Positions 44,191 to 52,799 of a DNA stretch of 64,000 bases are shown piece by piece. Position 1 is the stretch's first letter; each line of letters starts with the position of its first letter. The DNA is taken from NCBI RefSeq assembly GCF_900115055.1, contig NZ_FOVD01000009.1:124001-188000 (forward strand), given 5' to 3'. The translations under genes and the position numbers were made by a program. The stretch comes from Chryseobacterium oleae (lineage in GTDB: Bacteria > Bacteroidota > Bacteroidia > Flavobacteriales > Weeksellaceae). The notes beneath the pieces were generated by a model that saw nothing but the letters and a program-made list of their open reading frames with translations, was not told the DNA's origin and searched no databases.

Positions 44191-44227
44191 TAAAAAAATC
44201 TCTGTCAGAAATTTCTGACAGAGATTT
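44191..44227 (-). terminator. terminator of the DUF5606 gene
   Basis: A 32-base perfect palindrome (44196-44227, half AAATCTCTGTCAGAAAT) is followed on the minus strand by seven T. Confidence 0.92.
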
Positions 44228-44248
44228 ATATTTTAAATCCAGGATAGA

Positions 44249-44806
44249 TTATCCTTTTTTAGTGTGCGTACTTTTTGGAGCTGCTTTAGCGGCAGAAGTA
44301 GCTTTTACTTTTGGAGCGGCAGGCTTTTCAGTTTTTGGCGCTGCTTTTTTAGGAGCATCTTTGTCAAGAGTTACTTCTTCCTGTACACCGTCTAATGTTT
44401 CAGGTTCTGCTTTTACGAAGCTTTCAGGAGTAATGTATCCTGCTTTCTGAAGAAGGTTGTACCACTGAGCCAGTTTCTTGATATCTGAAGCATATACTCT
44501 TTCTGTATCATAGTTAGGAAGAGAAGCCGTCATAAAGTCTTTAAGTTCTTCGTCAGAAGATTTGTGAGAAATAGTTTCTTTATACTCGTAATTTTTAGCA
44601 ATATTTTCAAAAACTTCGAACAAAGGAACTTCTTTATCAAATGTAAACATGGCAATATTATCCAATAAACTCACTTGGCTTGAGTTTCCAATGCTTACTT
44701 TTTTCTTGGTAGTAACATCTTCAATGATAAAACCGTTTCTTAATTGAGAAACTAATTTGAAAAGTCCTGGCTTTCCAGAAATTGAAATTATTTTTTCTAA
44801 CAGCAT
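44249..44806 (-). CDS. DUF5606 domain-containing protein
   Basis: 185 residues from the ATG at 44806 (MLLEKIISISGKPGLFKLVSQ). The N-terminal 130 residues fit DUF5606: two small alpha/beta parts with GFIIEDVTTKKKVSIG and DIKKLAQWYNLLQKAGYI. The last 50 residues are a low-complexity Ala/Lys/Pro tail that looks unstructured and basic. The role is unknown; the family is nearly universal in Bacteroidota. A longer frame from 44839 is possible but lacks conservation at its N-terminus. It has its own terminator at 44191; def lies upstream on the same strand, 77 bases away. Confidence 0.8.
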   Translation of the reverse strand: MLLEKIISISGKPGLFKLVSQLRNGFIIEDVTTKKKVSIGNSSQVSLLDNIAMFTFDKEVPLFEVFENIAKNYEYKETISHKSSDEELKDFMTASLPNYDTERVYASDIKKLAQWYNLLQKAGYITPESFVKAEPETLDGVQEEVTLDKDAPKKAAPKTEKPAAPKVKATSAAKAAPKSTHTKKG

Positions 44807-44883
44807 ATTATTATTTTTTGTAAATTTTGCAATAGGCACGAGGCTTTTTGCTTTTATTATTTTGTTTTTAATCCTTGTCTAAA

Positions 44884-45456
44884 TTACTTTGGAAATCTCA
44901 TTTTGTAGCTGATGCTTACTTCACCCTGTGAGATTTTCGTCAGTTTACCTTTTACGAGTTTCTTCTTCAATACGCTCAAATGATCGGTAAACAGTACGCC
45001 TTCAATATGATCATATTCATGCTGAATTACGCGGGCTCTAATATCGGAAAAAGTTTCTGTATGTTTCACAAAATTTTCGTCATAATATTCAATAACGATT
45101 GTTCCTTTTCTCTTCACATCTTCTCTTACATCCGGAATAGAAAGACATCCTTCGTTGAATTTCCATTCTTCGCCGGATTCTTCAAGAATCGTAGCATTAA
45201 TGAAAACCTTCTTAAAATCAGCCAGTTCGTCTTTGATATCCTCATAATCTTCGTCATCCGCAAGAGGCGTCACGTCGATCACGAACAGGCGTAAGTCCAG
45301 CCCGATCTGCGGTGCGGCAAGGCCTATGCCGTTGGCACTGTACATCGTTTCAAACATATTATCTATAAGTTCCTGTAAACCGGGATAATCTTTGTCTATA
45401 TCTTTCCCTACTTTTCTCAAAACAGGATCCCCAAAAGCTCTTATCGGTAAAATCAT
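44884..45456 (-). CDS. def: peptide deformylase
   Basis: 190 residues. Removes the N-formyl group from new proteins. Three signatures are complete: GIGLAAPQIG, EGCLSIPDVRED and QHEYDHIEG (metal ligands Cys, His, His and catalytic Glu). The ATG overlaps the ruvX stop by four bases (ATGA), so the two are translationally coupled. Confidence 0.97.
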   Translation of the reverse strand: MILPIRAFGDPVLRKVGKDIDKDYPGLQELIDNMFETMYSANGIGLAAPQIGLDLRLFVIDVTPLADDEDYEDIKDELADFKKVFINATILEESGEEWKFNEGCLSIPDVREDVKRKGTIVIEYYDENFVKHTETFSDIRARVIQHEYDHIEGVLFTDHLSVLKKKLVKGKLTKISQGEVSISYKMRFPK

Positions 45457-45869
45457 CTTATTCTTTGTTCTAAAAAATTCTGCAGTATGATAGTTGCACT
45501 TACTTTATCTATTAACCCCTTTTCCTGTCTCTTTTTCTTGCTTTTTCCACTTTGGGAAATAAAAAAAGAAGCCATTTTAGAGGTAAATCTTTCATCTAAA
45601 CGGTGGACGGTGATATCTGGAAATTCTTTCTGAAATGCTTCAATGAATTTTAAAATATCCGTCTCCACTTCGGAAACATTTCCTTTCAAGTCTGTAGGAA
45701 GGCCTACTACCACCTCATCCACTTTGTTTTCCGTGAAATACTTTTTCAAAAATTCCATCAAAAACCGTGTCTCAACGGTATCCAGGCCGCTGGCAATAAT
45801 CTGCATATCATCTGTTGCAGCGATGCCGCAGCGTGCCTTTCCGTAGTCTATCGCAAGGATCTGTCCCAT
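45453..45869 (-). CDS. ruvX: putative Holliday junction resolvase RuvX/YqgF
   Basis: 138 residues, RNase H fold, normal length. It starts LAIDYGKARCGIAATD, with the first catalytic Asp, has VVVGLPTDLKGNVSE, and then HRLDERFTSKMASFFI near the end. It is implicated in 16S rRNA 5' processing and/or resolvase activity. It is the first gene of the ruvX-def unit, with a -7 box at 45877. Confidence 0.93.
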   Translation of the reverse strand: MGQILAIDYGKARCGIAATDDMQIIASGLDTVETRFLMEFLKKYFTENKVDEVVVGLPTDLKGNVSEVETDILKFIEAFQKEFPDITVHRLDERFTSKMASFFISQSGKSKKKRQEKGLIDKVSATIILQNFLEQRIR

Positions 45870-45876
45870 AAGTGTG

Positions 45877-45884
45877 CAAATTTA
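45877..45884 (-). promoter_or_regulatory. -7 box of ruvX-def
   Basis: Minus strand TAAATTTG, immediately upstream of the ruvX ATG (7 bases). The transcript would be nearly leaderless. Confidence 0.5.
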
Positions 45885-45984
45885 GTAAAATTTAATGATT
45901 TTATTCATAACGCAGTTTTTTTATGAAAATCATGTTTTATTCCATTATTTTTTTTATAATTTTAATCTTCCAAAAAACGAAAAT

Positions 45985-46461
45985 ATGAAGAAACTCATCC
46001 TCGTAAGACATGCGAAAAGCGACTGGCCGGAAGAAACGGAGGACTTCGACAGACCTTTGGCAGACAAAGGATTGAAAGATGCGATGAACATGTCCAGATT
46101 CATGAAAAGCAATAATATTTCTATTGATCATTTTGTTTCAAGCCCGGCGGTACGCGCACTGAATACGTGTAAGATTTTTAATCAAACCTACCAGCTTAAA
46201 GTGGCTACGGAAGATAAACTTTATAATCCATCGGAAAGAAATTTTGAATCTGTAATCTACGACCTGGATGACAGCGTAGGCTCTGTGGCTCTTTTTTCCC
46301 ACAACAACGGAATATCCAATTTTGCGAATTCCATCTCTGAAGATATTTTTCATTTCCCGACCTGCGGAGTAGCCGGTTTTGAAATAGACTGCAATTCGTG
46401 GTCTGAATTTGACGGTGCCAAAAAGAAACTCCTTTTCTTTTATGAGCCTGGGAAAATATAA
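45985..46461 (+). CDS. SixA-like histidine phosphatase
   Basis: 158 residues from the ATG at 45985, which is followed by KKLILVRHAKSDW, the RHG-type motif with catalytic His. HFVSSPAVRALNTCKIF and VALFSHNNGISNFAN with the second His are also present. SixA dephosphorylates a phosphohistidine in proteobacteria; the partner here is unknown. A longer frame from 45895 has an implausible N-terminus. The last 20 bases overlap the archaemetzincin gene in another frame. Confidence 0.85.
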   Translation: MKKLILVRHAKSDWPEETEDFDRPLADKGLKDAMNMSRFMKSNNISIDHFVSSPAVRALNTCKIFNQTYQLKVATEDKLYNPSERNFESVIYDLDDSVGSVALFSHNNGISNFANSISEDIFHFPTCGVAGFEIDCNSWSEFDGAKKKLLFFYEPGKI

Positions 46462-47326
46462 TTTTATCTTTTTTTATCTGATAACACTCCTACTCTTTTT
46501 TTCTTGTCATAAAAAGGAGAAGACTTATATTGAAACCATTGCTTTAAACGATGTTCAGCTCCCTAAAGCCAAACCCGGCGACTGGAGATATTCGCGGGAC
46601 GAAAAGTTTCAGACTTTCGACGATTTTCAGAAGCTGAAGAAAATAAAACCGGAGCCGGGGAAAAATACAATTTATCTTCAACCGATTGGAGAATTCAATG
46701 AATTGCAGAAAAAGGAAATAGAACTTACCCGTGAGTATTTAAGCAAATATTTTCAACTACAAACCAAGGTTCTCCCCGTTTTATCCAATACCATCTTTCC
46801 AAAGACTGCGAGAAGAATTTTCAAAGACGGTCAGGAACAGATTTTGGCAGGCTATGTTCTGGACAGTATCCTCGTCAAACGCAAACCTAAAGACGCCGTA
46901 GTCTTCATGGGAATCACGGAAAAAGATCTTTACCCAAGACCTGAATGGAATTATGTTTTCGGCATTGCATCGTATCAGGACGGTGTGGGCGTAACTTCTA
47001 TGTACAGGTTTGCCAACGGAGGCCTGTCGGATTCTAATTTTAATGAAAGTCTCGAGAGATTAATCAAAGTAAGTTCGCACGAGATCGGACATATGTTCGG
47101 GCTCAACCATTGTCTGAATGCGAACTGTGTGATGAACGGAACCAATACACTTCCCGAAACTGATTTCCACTTTGCAAGAGCATGTTCTCTCTGTCAGCAA
47201 AAATTAAATTCAAGCATTCAGTATGATCCTAAGAAACGGCTTTTGGATCTGAAACATTTCTTTGAAAAACAGCATTTAAATTCTGAGCTTTCCCGGGCTG
47301 AGCTGGATCTTCAACTTTTGAAATAA
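46442..47326 (+). CDS. archaemetzincin-like metalloprotease lipoprotein
   Basis: 294 residues from the ATG at 46442. Residues 1-22 are a lipoprotein signal, LLLFFSC-HKK. The C-terminal protease domain has HEIGHMFGLNHCLNANCVM, that is HExxHxxGxxH with C-x4-C-x-M, followed 16 residues later by CSLCQQKL. This is the full archaemetzincin zinc signature including the structural zinc site. Archaemetzincins are usually small soluble proteins; the extra domain of about 130 residues and lipid anchor place this one outside the cytoplasm. The substrate is unknown. It overlaps the SixA-like gene by 20 bases. Confidence 0.88.
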   Translation: MSLGKYNFIFFYLITLLLFFSCHKKEKTYIETIALNDVQLPKAKPGDWRYSRDEKFQTFDDFQKLKKIKPEPGKNTIYLQPIGEFNELQKKEIELTREYLSKYFQLQTKVLPVLSNTIFPKTARRIFKDGQEQILAGYVLDSILVKRKPKDAVVFMGITEKDLYPRPEWNYVFGIASYQDGVGVTSMYRFANGGLSDSNFNESLERLIKVSSHEIGHMFGLNHCLNANCVMNGTNTLPETDFHFARACSLCQQKLNSSIQYDPKKRLLDLKHFFEKQHLNSELSRAELDLQLLK

Positions 47327-47350
47327 TCTTTTCTTTATACAATATCGTCT

Positions 47351-47422
47351 ATAGGTTTTGGCTAAAGCCGGATTCTACCAATCTATATTTGTAAACGGGC
47401 TAAAGCCCGTTTCTATTGAATA
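47351..47422. repeat. REP-like element, copy A
   Basis: It contains GGCTAAAGCC near 47360 and the palindrome ACGGGCTAAAGCCCGT, with the tail TTCTATTGAATA. A 30-base block (47393-47422) is repeated exactly at 48875-48904. It lies upstream of the T9SS gene. Confidence 0.85.
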
Positions 47423-47558
47423 ACACGGTATTTCAGTAAAAAATCATTTACGAATTACATATTTTATATACCGGATCATTGGAATGAATTCCAGTTATCA
47501 TTCTACATGGTCTTACAGTAAGCACTGTTTTCCTTTATTCATGATATTTGTCAGACCC

Positions 47559-47590
47559 TTGGGGATTTTATTTTTAATAAAGTACTTTTG
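47559..47590 (+). promoter_or_regulatory. promoter of the 47622 gene
   Basis: TTG at 47559-47561 and TACTTTTG at 47583-47590 are 21 bases apart. This supports the ATG at 47622 over the longer frame from 47484, which would start before the promoter. Confidence 0.7.
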
Positions 47591-47621
47591 TTTAAATTTA
47601 ATTATTCTAAATAAAAATAAA

Positions 47622-48674
47622 ATGAAAAAACAACTTTATTTATTAGTTTTAGTTTTGCTTTTAGCGGGACACAAATTGTATTCACAAGCTTCAGCCAATG
47701 TACTTATCGACAATCTGGGCACTCCCAATCCGATGGTTATTGACGGTAATACGATGTATATCGGTATTTATTATCTGGACAAGGTCGTTAAAGTAAATAT
47801 TGATGATCCGGGTGCTGCACCTGTTGATGTCGTGACAGGAGTCAACCGTCCTTATGGTCTTGCCTTAAAGGATAATATTCTATACGTTTCAGAATTTGGA
47901 GCGGGCAGACTTTCTAAAGTTGATCTTGCTGCTGCTCATCCAAGTCCGCAAGTTATACTGGGTGGAATAAGCAGTCCGCTTGGTCTGGAATTCGTAGGAA
48001 ATGAGCTGTATATGGCTCTTGAAGGAGATAACAAAATTTCCAAAATAGATGTGAGCCAGCCTAATCCCCAACTGATTGATGTGGTTTCGGCACAATCTCC
48101 GTTTGAAATCGAGATTATTAATAATGTCATTTATTTTACAGAACGTTTTGAAGGTAGACTTTCAAAATTTGATATGACTACATCAACCGGTCCTACCACA
48201 ATAGCACAAGGATTAAGCTATCCGTCAGGTCTTGCTTTCCATGGAAAAGATCTGTTTATCTGTGAAGCGGGTGCTTCTAAGGTATCTAAAATTAATATCA
48301 CTCAACCCAATTCAACTGTTTCCATTGGTCTTGTTTCCACCGGATTTGATTATCCTTCCGGATTAGCTGTGAAAGAGAATATCATCTATGTCACTGACTT
48401 TTTTGCAGGTTCTGTGTTAAAAGCAGATTTGGCTGCTTTATCCGTTTCAGATCAAAAAAACCGTGACCGAAAAACATCAATTTATCCCAATCCGGCTAAG
48501 GAAACATTGAAAGTTATGAATGCTCCGTCACAGGATTATAAGATTTTCGGGATGATTGGAAACCTTGTACTTTCAGGAAAACTGGAACGTGATTCTATTG
48601 ATGTAAGCCCGTTGACAAAAGGTGCTTATATTATTCAGATCGGGGATGTTATTAAGAAGTTTATTAAGAATTAA
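47622..48674 (+). CDS. T9SS-secreted beta-propeller protein
   Basis: 350 residues from the ATG at 47622. The signal peptide ends KLYSQ. Residues about 25-275 are NHL/SMP30-like repeats with the recurring pattern YGLALKDNILYVSEFG, LGLEFVGNELYMALEG and SGLAVKENIIYVTDFF, probably a six-blade propeller. A T9SS type A sorting domain starts near 284 with SIYPNPAKETLKV. It is a single gene with its own promoter and terminator (48804), flanked by two REP-like elements in the same direction. The function is unknown; ligand binding is likely. Confidence 0.87.
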   Translation: MKKQLYLLVLVLLLAGHKLYSQASANVLIDNLGTPNPMVIDGNTMYIGIYYLDKVVKVNIDDPGAAPVDVVTGVNRPYGLALKDNILYVSEFGAGRLSKVDLAAAHPSPQVILGGISSPLGLEFVGNELYMALEGDNKISKIDVSQPNPQLIDVVSAQSPFEIEIINNVIYFTERFEGRLSKFDMTTSTGPTTIAQGLSYPSGLAFHGKDLFICEAGASKVSKINITQPNSTVSIGLVSTGFDYPSGLAVKENIIYVTDFFAGSVLKADLAALSVSDQKNRDRKTSIYPNPAKETLKVMNAPSQDYKIFGMIGNLVLSGKLERDSIDVSPLTKGAYIIQIGDVIKKFIKN

Positions 48675-48725
48675 AAGGCTGGAAGCTGGAAGAGGGAGGT
48701 TTGAAGTTACTATTAGACTTAATAG
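48675..48725. repeat. period-7 array
   Basis: Purine-rich heptamers in register: AGGCTGG, AAGCTGG, AAGAGGG and AGGTTTG. They are related to the complement of the array at 34414. Confidence 0.7.
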
Positions 48726-48803
48726 TTCATACAGTCATTCTTTCTAGAATCGAAATGACTTCTTTCTCCCACTTTTTACTCACATATCATCTATTACACC
48801 AGA

Positions 48804-48835
48804 AGAGCTCTAACGAATATTGGAGCTCTTTTTTT
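48804..48835 (+). terminator. terminator of the 47622 gene
   Basis: The arms AGAGCTC and GAGCTCT with a 12-base loop are followed by six more T. Confidence 0.8.
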
Positions 48836-48904
48836 AGGATTTGGTTAAAGCCCATTTGCCTATGATAAATAAAAAAACGGGCTAAAGCCCGTTTCTATTG
48901 AATA
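48836..48904. repeat. REP-like element, copy B
   Basis: It starts with TTTGGTTAAAGCCC and ends with the same 30-base palindrome block as copy A. The middle is different. It is followed within 45 bases by the minus-strand serine hydrolase. Confidence 0.85.
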
Positions 48905-48944
48905 TTTTAAGTTTTATAATTACTATAATAACTGTATATTTTAT

Positions 48945-50486
48945 TTATCTTCTCAAATCCAGATCATCAAAATCGAAGCTGAAGTCGGTGACATCTGAAA
49001 TCGGTTTTAATTTGGCGGATTCTGCTTTTCCGGTTTCATCATAATTAAAAACAATGTAGGCATCGGCATCATAGCTTCTGTCGTCCCACTTAACGATGAA
49101 TGAATTGTTTGAATAAGGAAGGAGTTCTCCTTTCAGACGCGGAGAATTTTTACATGAAATTCTGTAGGTATTTCCTTGTTGTGAAATTTCTACATCTCCA
49201 AACCATGAGTCATTGTATTTTCCTACAAATTGTTCTGCTTTCGGCTGAAGATTTTTTTCTTTTTTGAAGGCTTCAGATTTAGCAAAGGCCTCTTTTTTCT
49301 GCTTATCGTACTCAGCATTAACTTTCGTCATTCTTTCTCCGTAGGTTTTCAGCCAGTTTCTGTCTGCCACTCCAAGGTAAGAATCTTTCACCGTATTGGT
49401 GATCGAGTTGAACGCTGCTCCTGACTGTTGGTTGGTAAGCACTACGATTCCTAATTTCAAATCCGGGATTAGTGTAAACTGGGTAACCGTTCCGATAAGA
49501 CCTCCTGTATGTTGAATCTGTTTGTGCCCTTTAACATCACTTAAGAACCATCCTAATCCATACCCATAGAAACTAGTGTCATATGGATTTTTCATTGCGA
49601 CTCTGTCCGGAATCTGTAAACTCCATAACTGCTGTACATTTTTATCAGAAACCAGTTTTTTACCGTCTTTCGTGGTGAAATTATTTAAAAGACAGTCTGC
49701 CCAAGTGGTCATATCTTTGATGTTACTCATAATTCCTCCTGCTGCATTCCCTGTTTCGTTCCAGTCGTGTGGAACGGCAATGGCTTTTCCGTCTACCGGA
49801 GCATGAGCATCAATCTTGTTGGCTACAGCTTTGGCTCTGCTATAACTTCCGAAACTTGAAGTCATACCCACCGGTTTCATAATTCTCTGCTCAATAAATT
49901 CTGCCCAGCTTAGTCCGGAAATCCTGTGGATCACCTCTCCGGCAACAATGAACATGACATTATTATAGTCTAATTTAGTTCTGAAAGGATTTTCAGGTTT
50001 CAAATATCTGACGTTGTGAATAATATCATTAACCGTCATACTTCCGCCTTCAGGAAAAAACATCAGGTCGCCCTGCCCCAAACCCAATCCGGCTCTGTGC
50101 GTGATAAGATCTTTTATGGTTACATTTTGGGAAACATATGGATCGTACATCTGAAATTCAGGGATGTATTTTGAAACTTTATCGTCCCAGTTCAATTTTC
50201 CTTCATCCGCTAAAATAGCCAGGGCAGTACAGGTAAAGCCTTTTGAGTTAGAAGCGATTCCTACCAATGTGTTGTCATCCATCGGTTGTTTGGTAGTTAA
50301 GGAACGTTGTCCGAAACCTTTGGAATAGATCACTTTTCCATCTTTTATGATCCCAACGGACATTCCGGGCACATCGAAAGTTTTTAAGGTATTCTGGATC
50401 AGTTCATCCAATTTTTTTTCTTCAACCTGAGCATTGAAGAGCCCTACCGCTGCGAGAAAAAGTAAAAAAGAAAATTTCTGCTTCAT
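48945..50486 (-). CDS. serine hydrolase (class C beta-lactamase-like)
   Basis: 513 residues from the ATG at 50486. The signal peptide ends LFNAQ. The penicillin-binding/beta-lactamase fold (about 20-370) has the nucleophile motif SNSKGFTC (SxxK), YNN in KLDYNNVMFIV, and HTGG in QIQHTGGLIGTV. A C-terminal beta domain (about 400-513), like DUF3471 proteins, follows. It is probably periplasmic and acts on a peptide or ester; resistance cannot be inferred. The frame extends to a TTG at 50504, but that TTG is part of the -7 box, so the ATG at 50486 is chosen. Confidence 0.88.
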   Translation of the reverse strand: MKQKFSFLLFLAAVGLFNAQVEEKKLDELIQNTLKTFDVPGMSVGIIKDGKVIYSKGFGQRSLTTKQPMDDNTLVGIASNSKGFTCTALAILADEGKLNWDDKVSKYIPEFQMYDPYVSQNVTIKDLITHRAGLGLGQGDLMFFPEGGSMTVNDIIHNVRYLKPENPFRTKLDYNNVMFIVAGEVIHRISGLSWAEFIEQRIMKPVGMTSSFGSYSRAKAVANKIDAHAPVDGKAIAVPHDWNETGNAAGGIMSNIKDMTTWADCLLNNFTTKDGKKLVSDKNVQQLWSLQIPDRVAMKNPYDTSFYGYGLGWFLSDVKGHKQIQHTGGLIGTVTQFTLIPDLKLGIVVLTNQQSGAAFNSITNTVKDSYLGVADRNWLKTYGERMTKVNAEYDKQKKEAFAKSEAFKKEKNLQPKAEQFVGKYNDSWFGDVEISQQGNTYRISCKNSPRLKGELLPYSNNSFIVKWDDRSYDADAYIVFNYDETGKAESAKLKPISDVTDFSFDFDDLDLRR

Positions 50487-50501
50487 TTTTTTTAATTTTC
50501 T

Positions 50502-50509
50502 CAAATTTA
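50502..50509 (-). promoter_or_regulatory. -7 box that decides the start of the serine hydrolase
   Basis: Minus strand TAAATTTG. Its TTG is an in-frame pseudo-start; the ATG lies 16 bases downstream. Confidence 0.6.
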
Positions 50510-50582
50510 GTAAATATTCAGCGACCCAAATTTTGTAACAGAGAAAAATTTATCTATTTTCCCTACTTTCAATTGTACCTGA

Positions 50583-51005
50583 ATGAAAAAATCAGTTTAT
50601 AGCCTTCTATTCGTATGTTTCGCAGTTCTTTCCTTTAAAAGTCAGAATAAGATGGATGCTTCATTTCTTTTCCACACATGGAAGCTGGCAAAATTAGATA
50701 GATTGACTTACATATATAAAAGTCAGAAAACTTTTGATCAAAAATGGGGTGGAATCCGGTTTAAAAAGAACGGAACAATTGTATCACTTAATGCGGAGCC
50801 AGCGTGTGCCACGGCAATAATAGAAAGAATTGAAGCTGACAAATTAAAGCTGTATCGCCACCGTGGAGTTTGGAAAATGGATTCTGATACCACCATCATC
50901 ATAACCAACCCCAAATTTCCAGCAATTAATGGTAAATTTATAGTATCAATACTTCCGGATAATAGCTTGGTGTTAAAAAGATTTATTAAAATAGCTGAGA
51001 AATAA
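50583..51005 (+). CDS. small secreted protein, lipocalin-like
   Basis: 140 residues. The signal peptide ends SFKSQ. The mature part has short strands with HTWKLAKLD at the start, FKKNGTIVSLN and VWKMDSDTTIIITN, the layout of a lipocalin-like or DUF4488-type barrel. A firm family is not recognised. It lies divergently to the serine hydrolase. Confidence 0.6.
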   Translation: MKKSVYSLLFVCFAVLSFKSQNKMDASFLFHTWKLAKLDRLTYIYKSQKTFDQKWGGIRFKKNGTIVSLNAEPACATAIIERIEADKLKLYRHRGVWKMDSDTTIIITNPKFPAINGKFIVSILPDNSLVLKRFIKIAEK

Positions 51006-51013
51006 ATCTTTCC

Positions 51014-51021
51014 TAACTTTG
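51014..51021 (+). promoter_or_regulatory. -7 box that decides the start of the 51040 gene
   Basis: TAACTTTG; its TTG at 51019 opens the longer frame. The ATG at 51040 follows 18 bases after the box. Confidence 0.6.
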
Positions 51022-51039
51022 CACAAATTTCAGATCTTC

Positions 51040-51537
51040 ATGACAAAAATCCTTCTGCTTTCCGATTCCCACTCCTATATAGATGACCGTATCTTAGAAT
51101 ATGCGTCTCAAGCCGATGAAATCTGGCATTGCGGAGATTTTGGAAGTATAGAAGTTATTGAAGAACTGGAAAAGATAAAACCTTTAAAAGGAGTTTACGG
51201 AAATATAGATAACGCGAAAATCAGGGCTGAGTTTCCTGAAGTGAACCGTTTTTTCTGTGAAGATCTTGAAGTTCTGATGATCCATATCGGAGGTTACCCA
51301 GGAAAATATACGCCACTTACCAATAAAGAAATCTCTGAAAAAGCTCCGAAGCTATTTATTTCAGGACATTCTCATATTCTGAAGGCGATGTTCGATCAAA
51401 AGAATAATCTTCTTCATCTGAATCCGGGTGCCTGTGGAAAACAGGGATGGCATAAGGTGAGAACCATGATGCGCTTTGTGGTGGAAGGCGATGAAGTGAA
51501 AGATCTCGAGATCATTGAACTGGGACCGAAGAATTAA
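51040..51537 (+). CDS. metallophosphoesterase, YfcE/MJ0936 family
   Basis: 165 residues from the ATG at 51040. It has LLLSDSHSYID (DxH), WHCGDFGSIEV (GD), GVYGNIDN (GN-D), MIHIGGYPGK and FISGHSHILKA (GHSH), the complete small phosphodiesterase set. The family hydrolyses phosphodiesters with Mn; the true substrate is unknown. The extra seven N-terminal residues of the longer frame are encoded by the promoter. It is followed 32 bases later by the Smr gene. Confidence 0.88.
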   Translation: MTKILLLSDSHSYIDDRILEYASQADEIWHCGDFGSIEVIEELEKIKPLKGVYGNIDNAKIRAEFPEVNRFFCEDLEVLMIHIGGYPGKYTPLTNKEISEKAPKLFISGHSHILKAMFDQKNNLLHLNPGACGKQGWHKVRTMMRFVVEGDEVKDLEIIELGPKN

Positions 51538-51569
51538 TTTTTAAAATAATAAAAGAAGAGGTACAATAC

Positions 51570-52064
51570 ATGAAAATCGGGGACAAAGTTTCTGTGGTAG
51601 ATGAAGATTTAAGCGGAACAATTACTTCTGTGAAAGGCAATATCGTTGTTTTTAAAGATGAATATGGATTTACCTATCAGTATCCAAAAGAAAAACTGGT
51701 TCCAAAAGATGCCGATCTTTATGAAAACATTCGCGTAGTTAAAAAAGCAGAACCTAAGAAAGTAGTTTCTAAAAAGCACCAGAAAAATCACATGGTCCTC
51801 GACCTGCACTTTCATCATATGGTTAAAAATCCCAGTGATTATGATAGTTTTGAAAGGCTTTTCATTCAAAAAGCAAAACTGATAGAAGTTCTTGATTTCT
51901 GTAGAAAACATAACCTGAAAAGGTTAGAGATCGTTCATGGTATTGGTGACGGAACGCTGCAGAGAATGGTTATGGATGTTTTGGAAAGCCAGTCGGATAT
52001 TGATTTTTACAATAAGGAAATACTTCACCATCAATCAGGTGCCGTTATGATAGAATTTCACTAA
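51570..52064 (+). CDS. Smr-domain protein
   Basis: 164 residues. The N-terminal beta part (about 1-60) has KIGDKVSVVDEDLSGTITSV, like the KOW/DUF2027-type barrels of MutS2-related proteins. The C-terminal Smr domain has MVLDLHFHHM (DLHxH) and LEIVHGIGDGTLQRMV (the HGxG..L loop). Smr domains nick DNA or cleave RNA. The TAA stop is the first part of the -7 box for the next gene. Confidence 0.85.
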   Translation: MKIGDKVSVVDEDLSGTITSVKGNIVVFKDEYGFTYQYPKEKLVPKDADLYENIRVVKKAEPKKVVSKKHQKNHMVLDLHFHHMVKNPSDYDSFERLFIQKAKLIEVLDFCRKHNLKRLEIVHGIGDGTLQRMVMDVLESQSDIDFYNKEILHHQSGAVMIEFH

Positions 52065-52069
52065 ATTTG
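52062..52069 (+). promoter_or_regulatory. -7 box overlapping a stop codon
   Basis: TAAATTTG, starting with the stop of the Smr gene and ending 13 bases before the DUF3822 ATG. Confidence 0.5.
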
Positions 52070-52082
52070 CATCAATTGAAAT

Positions 52083-52799
52083 ATGAACGTACTTAATTTA
52101 CTTTTTACCAAAGACGGATTAATCTGCCAGATTGCAAAGAACAAAAGCATCCTGGAGGAAAAGTCTTATTTCGTTACTGAAGAAACACCGGAAAATCTCA
52201 TTGAGGATAAACTTGATGAAATTCTTCTTAAGCAAAGGTTTGAAGAGATCCACGTGATCTCTGCACTGAATCATTTTACGCTGATGCCGGAAGGATTTTC
52301 AGAACATGATGCAGGATTCGAACTGATAGCCTTCAATGCTCCTGCAGATAAGGAAAAAGAAGAGCTGATGCTTTCTGTGAATAAAAGATTCGGCGTACAG
52401 TTTTATTATACGTTTCCTAAAAACTTTTATAAGAAAATAAAAGAGCTGGCGGTTCCGGTTCATTTTAATTTTTCGGGAGAGAAGTTTTTAAATTCTATCA
52501 ATAATAAAAACAATAAAGAAATTCATATCAATTTATACCACAACCAGTGTGAGTTTTTTGCCATCGATAACAAGAAGGTGATTTTATACAATAACCTGGA
52601 TGTGAATTCTGAAGTAGATTTTCTTTATTTCGTGATGTTTACCCTGAGTAAAATTGGCTTTGGAATCAATGAAACCAACTTTTATGCATACGGTGAAACT
52701 ACGGAAAATGAAACTTTTATTTCTGAACTTCAGAAGTTTGTTAAGAACATGAGAATTGTTTACGACAACGTTCCCAATAAGAATTTTATACTTAATTAG
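52083..52799 (+). CDS. DUF3822 family protein
   Basis: 238 residues, predicted cytoplasmic with an actin-like ATPase fold in two halves. It has LLFTKDGLICQIAKN at the start, HVISALNHFTLMPEGF, and EIHINLYHNQCEFFAIDNKKVILYNNLD. DUF3822 is a Bacteroidota family regularly adjacent to rsmD, as here. Role not established. A heptad dyad spacer of 83 bases separates it from rsmD. Confidence 0.85.
   Translation: MNVLNLLFTKDGLICQIAKNKSILEEKSYFVTEETPENLIEDKLDEILLKQRFEEIHVISALNHFTLMPEGFSEHDAGFELIAFNAPADKEKEELMLSVNKRFGVQFYYTFPKNFYKKIKELAVPVHFNFSGEKFLNSINNKNNKEIHINLYHNQCEFFAIDNKKVILYNNLDVNSEVDFLYFVMFTLSKIGFGINETNFYAYGETTENETFISELQKFVKNMRIVYDNVPNKNFILN

Noticed and set aside
47351..48904. Composite transposon carrying the T9SS gene
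   Set aside because: There is no transposase, no long terminal repeats and no visible target duplication. The shared block is short and palindromic, more like dispersed REP elements.
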